The notes under the pieces: model-generated
Seen by the model: the letters and a program-made list of their open reading frames with translations, nothing else
Database searches by the model: none
What the model was told of the DNA's origin: nothing
Program-made: the position numbers and the translations under genes
DNA from: an uncultured Lachnospiraceae bacterium
GTDB taxonomy: Bacteria; Bacillota; Clostridia; Lachnospirales; Lachnospiraceae
Direction of reading: 5' to 3'
Assembly: GCA_910577065.1 (NCBI GenBank)
Contig: CAJTLD010000054.1
Span: forward strand, 1 to 18,375
Length of the DNA stretch: 18,375 bases
Part shown: positions 1 to 6,537 of the stretch, one piece after another
Layout: the number at the start of each line of letters is the position of its first letter
Numbering within the stretch: position 1 is the first letter of the stretch

Positions 1-1049
1 TTCAGAATATAAATACAGGTCGGCCGGTTCACCTTCTGCGGCTTTTCGCACATCAGCGCATATTGTTTCTCATAATTGACGCGGAATGTGCATATTTCAT
101 TGGATTCATGGTTTAAGCTGACAAAAAACTGATTGCCCGGAAATACGGCTAATGCCCGCGGAAAATCACCGCTGACCGGAGTTACGCACAGCAGGTTCAG
201 CCGCCCGGCGTCTTCTTCCCGTTCAAACATAACAATATCATCCGTCCCTGCATTCGAACAAAGCAGATATTTTCCGTCATGGGAAAACTCTATAATCTGC
301 GCGCTGCAGCCGTTGCCTTCTTCCGTTTCCGTAGATACTTTTTGGATGCGTTCAAATTCCGGCCCTCTGTCCGTATCGTAATACCGATATACATCTATGC
401 TGTTCTGCAGTTCATTCAACACATACGCGTTCTTTCCGTCTTTGCTAAAACGGATCATCTTAGGAGCGCAGTCCAAATCCCCGCGGATAAAATCCGTCAG
501 CTTCAAACGCCCCAATTCGTATTGAATTCTATACACTTTTACATGATCAAGCCCGCCGTCCACGGCGCACAGATATTTCTGATCCGGCGTTACTTTTACG
601 CAGTTGACATGCGGCCTTGAGCTTCTGTCCGCTGCGCTCCTGCCTACGCCCTTATGGAATATCCCGTCTGCAATTTCCCCGACGGACCCGTCTTCATTCA
701 GGTGCATCATGGATACCCTGCCGTCGTGGTAACCTCCTACAAACAGACAGCGGTTTTCGTCGTCCACATCCAGATAACAGCCGCGCATGCCGCCAATCCA
801 CTTTTCATTTAATTCTTCCAAATCCCCGTCCGGCAGGATCCGAAACGATTTTACGCCGTCGTCTGTGATGGAGTATAAAAATTTCCTGTTTTTGGAAACA
901 ATCAGATCCGAAGGATTTGCAATTTCCACTACTTTCCTCTCCTTCATGGTTCCCTGCCCGGCATCCAGATCATAAATATGAATCCCCACGCTGTGCTCAT
1001 GGGTATACGTACCTACATATGCAATATATCTTTCCTGTTTCAAATTCAA
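1..1049 (-). CDS. Lactonase-family beta-propeller protein (6-phosphogluconolactonase-like), 3' end cut by window edge
   Basis: About 349 codons are visible and the last few residues lie beyond base 1. The protein begins with KQERYIAYVGTYTHEHSVGI and shows repeated blade-like segments ending in KFLYSI, RCLFVGG, KYLCAVD, KNAYVLN, KYLLCSN and NQFFVSL. This is the seven-bladed lactonase family (Pfam Lactonase) that includes YkgB/Pgl. A family-typical RPHVNCVKVTPD motif lies at about 595-620, and the visible end (VNRPTCIYI) looks like the usual C-terminus, so little is missing. The start is a TTG at 1049 behind AGGAGG; it shares two bases with the TGA stop of the upstream U32 gene (TTGA), which suggests translational coupling. 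A second in-frame TTG at 1043 has a more usual spacing. Family members hydrolyse sugar lactones such as 6-phosphogluconolactone, but many are uncharacterised, so the substrate is inferred only. Confidence 0.88.
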   Translation of the reverse strand, partial: MNLKQERYIAYVGTYTHEHSVGIHIYDLDAGQGTMKERKVVEIANPSDLIVSKNRKFLYSITDDGVKSFRILPDGDLEELNEKWIGGMRGCYLDVDDENRCLFVGGYHDGRVSMMHLNEDGSVGEIADGIFHKGVGRSAADRSSRPHVNCVKVTPDQKYLCAVDGGLDHVKVYRIQYELGRLKLTDFIRGDLDCAPKMIRFSKDGKNAYVLNELQNSIDVYRYYDTDRGPEFERIQKVSTETEEGNGCSAQIIEFSHDGKYLLCSNAGTDDIVMFEREEDAGRLNLLCVTPVSGDFPRALAVFPGNQFFVSLNHESNEICTFRVNYEKQYALMCEKPQKVNRPTCIYIL

Positions 1050-2281
1050 CGCGCCTCCTCTTTTCTGCGTAAAATGTCATAACGCTCTAATGGTATACCG
1101 AAATCAATATACAATGCCTGCTTTGGATGCGGAGCCGATTCCATTGCATTGCCCTCTTCATCCAGGATTTTTAAAACGGTTACGTTAAGATTCTCCCCGT
1201 CCGGTTTCATCACTTCTATCCGCTCCCCTACGGAAAACTTATTGCGCTGCCGGATACGGCAAAGCCCTCCCTCCCCAAAACCTTCGACGGTTCCCAGATA
1301 AGTATACTCCTTTACATACGTGCTGCTGTCATAAATCTGCGCTTCCTGCGTGGGTTTCCCAAAGAAAAAGCCGGTTGTAAACTGCCGGTACGTACAGCAT
1401 GCAATCTGTTCCCGGTACCACGGCAGATTTGCACGGTACTTCTCCTGCGACTCCATATAATCATCGATCGCCTTCCGGTAAGTCCTTGCCGCAGCCGCCA
1501 CATAAAGCGCTGTTTTCATCCTGCCCTCTATTTTAAAACTGTCAATCCCGGCCGAGATCAATTCGGGGATATGATCAATCATACATAAATCCTTGGAATT
1601 AAAAATATACGTTCCCCGCTCGTTTTCAAACACAGGCAGATACTCGCCGGGACGCTGTTCTTCCATAAGCGTATAATTCCACCTGCAGGGATGCGTGCAC
1701 GAACCCTGGTTGGCGTCCCTTCCGGTCAAATAATTGCTCAAAAGGCACCTTCCGGAATACGAAATACACATAGCCCCATGTATAAACGTCTCGATTTCCA
1801 GTCCGTCCGGAATGCGCTTTCTGATTTCGGCAATTTCCCGTAACGACAGTTCCCTGGCAGACACCACGCGCTTTGCGCCCTGCGCATGCCAAAACAGGTA
1901 CGTCTGGTAATTGGTGTTATTCGCCTGCGTGCTGATATGGCGCTCTATCCCGGGGCAAACCTCGCCCGCGATCACAAAAACGCCCGGATCCGAAATAATC
2001 AGGGCATCCGGCGCAAGTTCTTTTAATTCGGAAAAATAGGCCCGCACTTCGTCCAAATCCGCATTATGCGCCAGAATATTTGCCGTTATGTAGACCTTTG
2101 CGCCGTGCGCATGGGCAAACGCAATACCTTCCCGGATTTCTTCCATGGAAAAATTTTTTGCCTTGGCTCTAAGCCCAAATGCTTCACCGCCAATATATAC
2201 CGCATCCGCCCCAAATATAACCGCAATTTTCAACACCTCAAGGCTTCCGGCGGGAATCAGTAACTCTGGACGTCTCATCAT
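1046..2281 (-). CDS. trhP: Peptidase U32 family protein, probable tRNA U34 hydroxylation protein TrhP (YrrO/YegQ type)
   Basis: This 411-residue protein carries the U32 signature around residues 164-182 (ETFIHGAMCISYSGRCLLS). Four cysteines (C172, C179, C195, C199) match the iron-sulfur ligands of the YegQ/TrhP group. The N-terminus (PELLIPAGSLEVLK) and a GADAVYIGG segment are typical of the family. Despite the old 'peptidase' label, characterised members act on RNA: TrhP-type proteins are needed for 5-hydroxyuridine at tRNA position 34. The reading frame overlaps the upstream methyltransferase by 44 bp, and that neighbour resembles the enzyme that methylates this product, which supports the tRNA role. 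Bacillus subtilis has two adjacent U32 genes (yrrN, yrrO); only one is seen here, closer in length to YrrO. The start follows GAGGA; an ATG three bases further in is equally possible. The gene symbol is assigned by family and context, not by test. Confidence 0.9.
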   Translation of the reverse strand: MMRRPELLIPAGSLEVLKIAVIFGADAVYIGGEAFGLRAKAKNFSMEEIREGIAFAHAHGAKVYITANILAHNADLDEVRAYFSELKELAPDALIISDPGVFVIAGEVCPGIERHISTQANNTNYQTYLFWHAQGAKRVVSARELSLREIAEIRKRIPDGLEIETFIHGAMCISYSGRCLLSNYLTGRDANQGSCTHPCRWNYTLMEEQRPGEYLPVFENERGTYIFNSKDLCMIDHIPELISAGIDSFKIEGRMKTALYVAAAARTYRKAIDDYMESQEKYRANLPWYREQIACCTYRQFTTGFFFGKPTQEAQIYDSSTYVKEYTYLGTVEGFGEGGLCRIRQRNKFSVGERIEVMKPDGENLNVTVLKILDEEGNAMESAPHPKQALYIDFGIPLERYDILRRKEEAR

Positions 2282-2936
2282 TTCGTTCCTCGCATTCTTT
2301 TTTTACACTGACGGCCAGACCGTCCCCGACCATAAGCACGGCGCTCTCCAACGCTTTATGGTGCGTCACCTCATACAAGTATTCCCGCATCCTCTTGTGG
2401 ATGGTACGGTTTCTCCTTGTAACGGCAAATCGTGATTCCAGGATATCGCCGTCCTGCAGCACGTTGTCCGCCACCAAAGTCCCGCCTTCCCCAAGCAGCC
2501 GGATTAGCTGCGGCAAAAGACGGATGTACTGCGCCTTTGCAGCGTCCATAAAAATAAAATCAAAATCGCCGGACAGCTGCGGCAGCACATCCGCCGCGTC
2601 GCCTTCCATCAGCTCAATCTGCGCTTCCCGGCCCGCCGCTTTAAAATTAGCCTTTGCAGCCGGAATGCGTTTTTCATAATTTTCTATCGTCGTAATCTCA
2701 CAGCAGACCGGGTTGTATTCGGCCATTAATAGAGCCGAAAACCCGACTGCCGTCCCGATTTCCAAAATACGTTTTGGCCGCTTTAAAGCCAGCAGCAGTT
2801 TTAGAAAACGCTGCGTTTCTTTGCGTATCACAGGCACAAGATCTTCGGCTGCCTGTTGTTCCAGGCGATCCAAAAACGCCGTATTCCCCGTGTCCAAAGA
2901 ATTTATATACGTCACCAGACGTTCATCTGCTATCAT
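2238..2936 (-). CDS. trmR: O-methyltransferase, probable tRNA 5-hydroxyuridine methyltransferase TrmR (YrrM)
   Basis: This 232-residue class I SAM-dependent methyltransferase belongs to the catechol O-methyltransferase-like family (Methyltransf_3). The SAM-binding motif I is ILEIGTAVGF at residues 57-66. FIFMDAAK (127-134) and VADNVL (155-160) supply the likely divalent-metal ligands D131, D157 and N158. The Bacillus homologue YrrM/TrmR transfers a methyl group to ho5U34 of tRNA, giving mo5U34. The 3' end overlaps the U32/TrhP-like gene by 44 bp, the same pairing as yrrM-yrrN-yrrO. The tail after VGDGLAVSVKK is charged and probably disordered, and partly results from the overlap. The gene begins 10 bp after the stop of the MltG-like gene; its ribosome binding site (GGCGGG) is weak. 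A small-molecule O-methyltransferase remains possible, but context favours tRNA. Confidence 0.9.
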   Translation of the reverse strand: MIADERLVTYINSLDTGNTAFLDRLEQQAAEDLVPVIRKETQRFLKLLLALKRPKRILEIGTAVGFSALLMAEYNPVCCEITTIENYEKRIPAAKANFKAAGREAQIELMEGDAADVLPQLSGDFDFIFMDAAKAQYIRLLPQLIRLLGEGGTLVADNVLQDGDILESRFAVTRRNRTIHKRMREYLYEVTHHKALESAVLMVGDGLAVSVKKECEERNDETSRVTDSRRKP

Positions 2937-2946
2937 ATGGCCCGCC

Positions 2947-3339
2947 TTACTGTTCTGTTTCCGTGCTGCACGCTTCCTCTGCAGACATTACCTGCAGCAT
3001 TTCCTGCGCTGTCATGGAGGTGGAAAGGGTGTATGTCCCTTCCCGGACTTTTTTGGAGTAGGCTGAAAGGGTCATCTGCAAAACAAATAAATTAGCGTCC
3101 CGAATCAGCCCTTTTTTCTCTAAAAGTTCCCCCAGTTCCTTTGCCCCCATTCCGGCAGATACCTGTACGACCTTGTCTTCGCCTTCTTCCGGCAGGCTGA
3201 CTGCTTTTTCGGTAAAAACCCGGTACCCGAAGCCATATGCCATCTGCCCGCCCCGGTACAAAGCCATAACCAAAAGCGCTATAACCAGGACAGAAAAACT
3301 GATGCTTATAATTTTCATAACCACTTTTCTGGCATTCAT
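2947..3339 (-). CDS. MltG/YceG-like single-pass membrane protein lacking the catalytic domain
   Basis: The chosen ATG lies 5 bases behind GGAGG, giving 130 residues; an upstream in-frame ATG at 3378 has no such site. Residues 8-28 form one membrane span after a short basic N-terminus, so the rest should lie outside the membrane. Residues 58-118 (VVQVSAGMGAKELGELLEKK, then GLIRDANLF and REGTYTLSTSMTAQEM) match the LysM-like N-terminal subdomain of the endolytic transglycosylase MltG. Full MltG is about 330-380 residues and its catalytic Glu lies in a C-terminal domain that is absent here. The gene ends cleanly with TAA 10 bp before trmR, and no remnant of a catalytic domain fits in between. 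It may be a peptidoglycan-binding or regulatory relative, but no lytic activity is expected. The membership call is firm and the function is unknown. Confidence 0.85.
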   Translation of the reverse strand: MNARKVVMKIISISFSVLVIALLVMALYRGGQMAYGFGYRVFTEKAVSLPEEGEDKVVQVSAGMGAKELGELLEKKGLIRDANLFVLQMTLSAYSKKVREGTYTLSTSMTAQEMLQVMSAEEACSTETEQ

Positions 3340-3377
3340 TTTTTCCTCCGTATACAAAAGCTGCCAACACACTGCCA

Positions 3378-3710
3378 TTACGCGAAATCCACATCCAGAT
3401 TTAAGTTCTCCATGATCCGCCAGTTTACCTGCTGCATCACCCTGCAGAATGCGCTTTCCGCATCCAGATATTCGTATACAAGCGGCTCTTGCATCATCTG
3501 CGTATATTCCCGGCGCAGATGGTCCGCCTCCTCAAATACGTCGGCATGGCTGCACTGCAATTCATAGTTCCGTTTCCGGAACATATCCGCATCCTGCTTT
3601 AAAGCCGGGTATTTTAAAATCCTGCTCCTCGCTTCCTGATACCGTGCATATTCCGGGCATCCCAAAAGGGCTTCTGCCAGTTTTAGCGTAATTTCCTGTA
3701 CCTGATTCAT
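3378..3710 (-). CDS. YlbF/YmcA-family (Com_YlbF, RicF-like) protein
   Basis: This 110-residue, mostly helical soluble protein fits the Com_YlbF family. It starts with EITLKLAEALLGCPEYARYQ, has a middle QDADMFRKRNYEL helix, and ends with the family-typical PLVYEYLDAESAFCRVMQQV and a final helix. In Bacillus subtilis, YlbF and YmcA form the Ric complex with YaaT; it affects RNase Y-dependent mRNA maturation and development. The protein is shorter than those (about 145 residues) and lacks a clear C-terminal cysteine cluster, so it is probably a separate clostridial branch. It starts 10 bp after the RNase J stop, behind AGAGGT that overlaps the end of that gene, so the two are almost certainly co-transcribed. 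A link to RNA decay is therefore plausible but inferred. Confidence 0.85.
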   Translation of the reverse strand: MNQVQEITLKLAEALLGCPEYARYQEARSRILKYPALKQDADMFRKRNYELQCSHADVFEEADHLRREYTQMMQEPLVYEYLDAESAFCRVMQQVNWRIMENLNLDVDFA

Positions 3711-3720
3711 ATCGTTACCT

Positions 3721-5391
3721 CTATACCTCCATAATAATCGGTATAATCATGGGCTTTCTCTTTGTTTCTTTCCAGACAAATTCCCCCAGGGAATCTTTGA
3801 TTTCTGTTTTTATCCTGCTCCAGTCCGTGACTTTTTTGTCCATCATCTGCTGCATTGTGCCTTCAAGCACCTGCCTTGCCTCATCCATGAGGCTCTCGGA
3901 TCCCCTGACATAGACAAAGCCCCTCGATACGATATCCGGACCGGAAAGCACTTGCCCGGAACCCTGTTCTAACGTCAGTACCACGATAATAATGCCTTCT
4001 TCCGCCAGATGCTGCCTGTCGCGCAGTACGATATTGCCCACATCGCCGACTCCCAGGCCGTCTACCATAACGTTTCCCACGTGGACGCGGCCTGTAATTT
4101 TGGCGCTCTCTTCATTTAATTCCAATACGTCCCCGGAAGAAAGAATAAAAATATTATCCTTACTGTAGCCAAGTTCTTCCGCTATCTTGCCCTGCGCCAT
4201 CAAATGCCTGTACTCCCCGTGCACCGGAATCGCATATTTGGGCCTTACCAGGGAATAAATCAGCTTGATATCCTCCTGGCAGGCATGGCCGGATACATGG
4301 GCATCCTGGAAAATCACATCCGCCCCTTTGCGGAACAAATCATTGATTACGTTTGAAACCGCCTTTTCATTTCCCGGTATGGGATTGGAACTGAAAATAA
4401 TCGTATCTTTTGGCTTAATGGCAATTTTGCGGTGCATGCCGGACGCCATGCGCGACAGCGCCGCCATCGACTCTCCCTGGCTCCCCGTCGTAATAAGCAC
4501 CGTCTGCTCGTCGGGGTAATTTTTCAAATGCTCCACGTCTATCAGGGTGTTTTCCGGTATATCCAGATAACCCAGTTCGGTAGCCGTGGAAATAATATTT
4601 ACCATACTACGCCCTTCTACGACAACCTTCCTGCCGTATTTGCAGGCGGAATTGATAATCTGCTGGACGCGGTCTACATTGGACGCAAATGTAGCGATAA
4701 TAATCCTGGAATTTTTGTGTTCGGAAAAAATATTATCAAACGTCTTGCCAACGGAACGCTCCGTCATAGTAAATCCGGGGCGCTCCGCATTGGTGCTGTC
4801 GCACATTAAGGCCAGTACGCCTTTTTTGCCAATCTCCCCAAGCCTTGCTAAGTCGATCGCATCCCCGAATACCGGCGTATAATCCACTTTAAAATCTCCC
4901 GTATGCACGATAATGCCCGCAGGCGAATAAATGGCAAGCGCCGCAGCATCCTGAATACTGTGGTTTGTCTTAATAAACTCCACGCGGAAATGGCCGAGAT
5001 TGATATGCTGCCCGTATTTTACCACCTTCCGTTTTACTTTGGAGAGCATGTTGTGTTCTTTTAACTTGTGGTCAATAATGCCGATCGTCAGCTTTGTCGC
5101 ATAAATCGGCACATTCACGTCCCTTAAAACGTACGGGATAGCGCCGATATGGTCTTCATGCCCGTGTGTAATAAAAAATCCTTTTACTTTGTCAATGTTA
5201 TCCTTCAAATAAGTGATATCCGGGATAACCAGGTCAATTCCCAGCATATCGTCTTCCGGGAAGGACAGCCCGCAGTCCACGACAATAATACTGTCCTCAA
5301 ATTCAAAGGCAGTAATATTCATCCCAATCTGCTCAAGCCCTCCCAAGGGGATAATCTTAAGCTTCGCATGTTCTGTTGTTTTCTGTTTCAA
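3721..5391 (-). CDS. rnj: Ribonuclease J
   Basis: This 556-residue metallo-beta-lactamase/beta-CASP nuclease has the full RNase J length. The core starts with LKIIPLGGLEQIGMN, and the zinc motif HGHEDH is at residues 76-81. A later HTGDFKVD segment, the beta-CASP region (IIATFASNVDRVQQI) and SGHACQEDIKLI also match, as does VHGEYRHL, another family metal-site motif. RNase J degrades and matures RNA with 5'-exonuclease and endonuclease activity. The start is a TTG at 5391 behind AGAGGT; the next in-frame ATG (residue 24) would remove the first conserved strand, so TTG is preferred. The upstream DUF1292 gene ends 52 bp before it, with a small A/T-rich hairpin in the gap. Whether this is the J1 or J2 type cannot be told from the window. 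Confidence 0.97.
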   Translation of the reverse strand: MKQKTTEHAKLKIIPLGGLEQIGMNITAFEFEDSIIVVDCGLSFPEDDMLGIDLVIPDITYLKDNIDKVKGFFITHGHEDHIGAIPYVLRDVNVPIYATKLTIGIIDHKLKEHNMLSKVKRKVVKYGQHINLGHFRVEFIKTNHSIQDAAALAIYSPAGIIVHTGDFKVDYTPVFGDAIDLARLGEIGKKGVLALMCDSTNAERPGFTMTERSVGKTFDNIFSEHKNSRIIIATFASNVDRVQQIINSACKYGRKVVVEGRSMVNIISTATELGYLDIPENTLIDVEHLKNYPDEQTVLITTGSQGESMAALSRMASGMHRKIAIKPKDTIIFSSNPIPGNEKAVSNVINDLFRKGADVIFQDAHVSGHACQEDIKLIYSLVRPKYAIPVHGEYRHLMAQGKIAEELGYSKDNIFILSSGDVLELNEESAKITGRVHVGNVMVDGLGVGDVGNIVLRDRQHLAEEGIIIVVLTLEQGSGQVLSGPDIVSRGFVYVRGSESLMDEARQVLEGTMQQMMDKKVTDWSRIKTEIKDSLGEFVWKETKRKPMIIPIIMEV

Positions 5392-5428
5392 TCAAATACC
5401 TCTTTTCTAATTATCCGTCCTAAGTTTT

Positions 5429-5450
5429 ATTTTAAGCCCGTACTTAAAAT
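5429..5450 (-). other. A/T-rich RNA hairpin between DUF1292 gene and RNase J gene
   Basis: ATTTTAAG (5429-5436) and CTTAAAAT (5443-5450) form a perfect 8-bp stem around a 6-base loop. The stem overlaps the TAA stop of the DUF1292 gene. No T-run follows on the minus strand, so I do not call it a terminator. It could be a weak processing or stability element ahead of the RNase J message, or chance in an A/T-rich gap. Confidence 0.35.
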
Positions 5451-5701
5451 TCCAAATCAACCTCTTCGATAAGTTCTGCGAAAATCTTTGCGACGGCTTC
5501 TAATTCTGCGTCCTCTTCCACCATCTCATATACCGATTCTTCCTCACCGACCGAGGTTTCTTTTAAAATATAAGCATCCGAATCACCGTTTTCTTCTTCG
5601 GTGACCAGCAGATAATTCTGATTATTTATTTTCGTCTGCTCCAGGCAGAAAAATTCTGTAATTTCCTGTGTCACAGGATCCGTAAATTTAATTTTTTCCA
5701 T
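5444..5701 (-). CDS. DUF1292 family protein (YrzB-like)
   Basis: This 85-residue, strongly acidic protein has the DUF1292 pattern: MEKIKFTDPVTQEITEFF, then a strand-rich NQNYLLVTEE, AYILKE and a C-terminal helix (LEAVAKIFAELIEEVD). No catalytic motif or membrane segment is visible and its function is unknown in the family. It starts 5 bp after the ruvX stop. The ireB-ruvX-DUF1292 order is the common Firmicute arrangement (yrzL-yrrK-yrzB in Bacillus subtilis), so the identification is strong even though the role is not. Confidence 0.93.
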   Translation of the reverse strand: MEKIKFTDPVTQEITEFFCLEQTKINNQNYLLVTEEENGDSDAYILKETSVGEEESVYEMVEEDAELEAVAKIFAELIEEVDLEF

Positions 5702-5706
5702 ATCCG

Positions 5707-6171
5707 TTATGATTCCTTATTGGTTTTTGCCGACGCGCCAACGGATCTGCCGCTGTTTTGATAATCCAGGTAACCCTGTAAAATCAGCATAGCCGCAACC
5801 TCGTCCACATATTCTTTGCAGTCCCGCCCGCGGATGCCGCTTTCAGCCAAAATCCCTTCCGCCGCAACCGTCGTCAGGCGCTCGTCCCACAATTCTACGG
5901 GAAGCTCCATCCTGCGCTCCAACATTTCTTTAAATTCCATCGTGCTTTTGCAGCGTTCCCCTTCTGTATTGTTCAGATGCTTTGGGTAGCCCAGGACAAT
6001 CCGCCCGACCTCATAAAAAACAATAAGTTCTTCAATCCTTGCCAGCGTCCTGCGCAGCTTGTTTGACGATTTTCTCCGGATAATTTCCACGCCCTGCGCC
6101 GTTATGCCAAGCCCGTCGCTGACTGCCACGCCGACCGTGCGCGTGCCGAAATCCAGCCCTAATATTCTCAT
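5707..6171 (-). CDS. ruvX: Putative pre-16S rRNA nuclease RuvX/YqgF
   Basis: The 154-residue protein has the RNase H-like fold of the YqgF family. MRILGLDFGTRTVGVAVSD gives the first acidic residue, D7. GYPKHLNNTEG is the conserved middle loop, WDERLTT carries E97, and EYVDEVAAMLILQGYL carries D123. Family members are implicated in maturing the 5' end of 16S rRNA. I chose the second ATG (6171) because GGGGA lies 8 bases upstream of it but only 2 bases before the first ATG (6177). It sits between ireB (18 bp upstream) and the DUF1292 gene (5 bp downstream). The last 15 residues are polar and probably unstructured. Confidence 0.95.
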   Translation of the reverse strand: MRILGLDFGTRTVGVAVSDGLGITAQGVEIIRRKSSNKLRRTLARIEELIVFYEVGRIVLGYPKHLNNTEGERCKSTMEFKEMLERRMELPVELWDERLTTVAAEGILAESGIRGRDCKEYVDEVAAMLILQGYLDYQNSGRSVGASAKTNKES

Positions 6172-6189
6172 AGCCATATCCCCGTGCGC

Positions 6190-6456
6190 TTACTGCCCGG
6201 AAAGGAGTTCTTTAATGTACTCCTGCAGTATCTCTTCTACAATTTCGTCACGTTCTACCTTCATAATCAGGCTTCTTGCATTATTATGGCTGGTGATATA
6301 CGTCGGATCCCCGGACATAATATACCCAACAATCTGGTTTACCGGATTGTAGCCTTTTTCCGTAAGCGCTTCGTATACAACGGCAATAACGTCCTTCACC
6401 TGCATCTCCGGCTCTTTTTCTACTTTAAAAAATTGTGTGTTCTTCAAATTCTGCAT
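6190..6456 (-). CDS. ireB: IreB/ReoM family regulatory phosphoprotein
   Basis: This 88-residue protein matches the IreB family (formerly DUF965): VIAVVYEALTEKGYNPVNQI, GYIMSGDPTYITSHNNAR and KVERDEIVEEIL are all family hallmarks. In Enterococcus and Listeria, IreB/ReoM is phosphorylated near its N-terminus by a PASTA-domain Ser/Thr kinase. It thereby controls peptidoglycan synthesis through MurA stability. The only N-terminal threonine here is T7, the same position as the phosphosite of Listeria ReoM. In many Firmicutes alaS lies directly upstream; here the upstream gene is mtaB, 81 bp away. I see no convincing promoter in that gap. The kinase itself is outside the window. Confidence 0.95.
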   Translation of the reverse strand: MQNLKNTQFFKVEKEPEMQVKDVIAVVYEALTEKGYNPVNQIVGYIMSGDPTYITSHNNARSLIMKVERDEIVEEILQEYIKELLSGQ

Positions 6457-6537
6457 AATTCCACGCCCTTATATTCTGCTCTTTTGTTTTTCACGCACGC
6501 AAAAGCATTGCTTGGTTCTATTGTAATATATTATGCC

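Noticed and set aside
6457..6537. Possible terminator or promoter in the mtaB-ireB gap
   Set aside because: The best hairpin has only a 4-bp stem (AAGC/GCTT), and the TATAAG box has no -35 at usable spacing.
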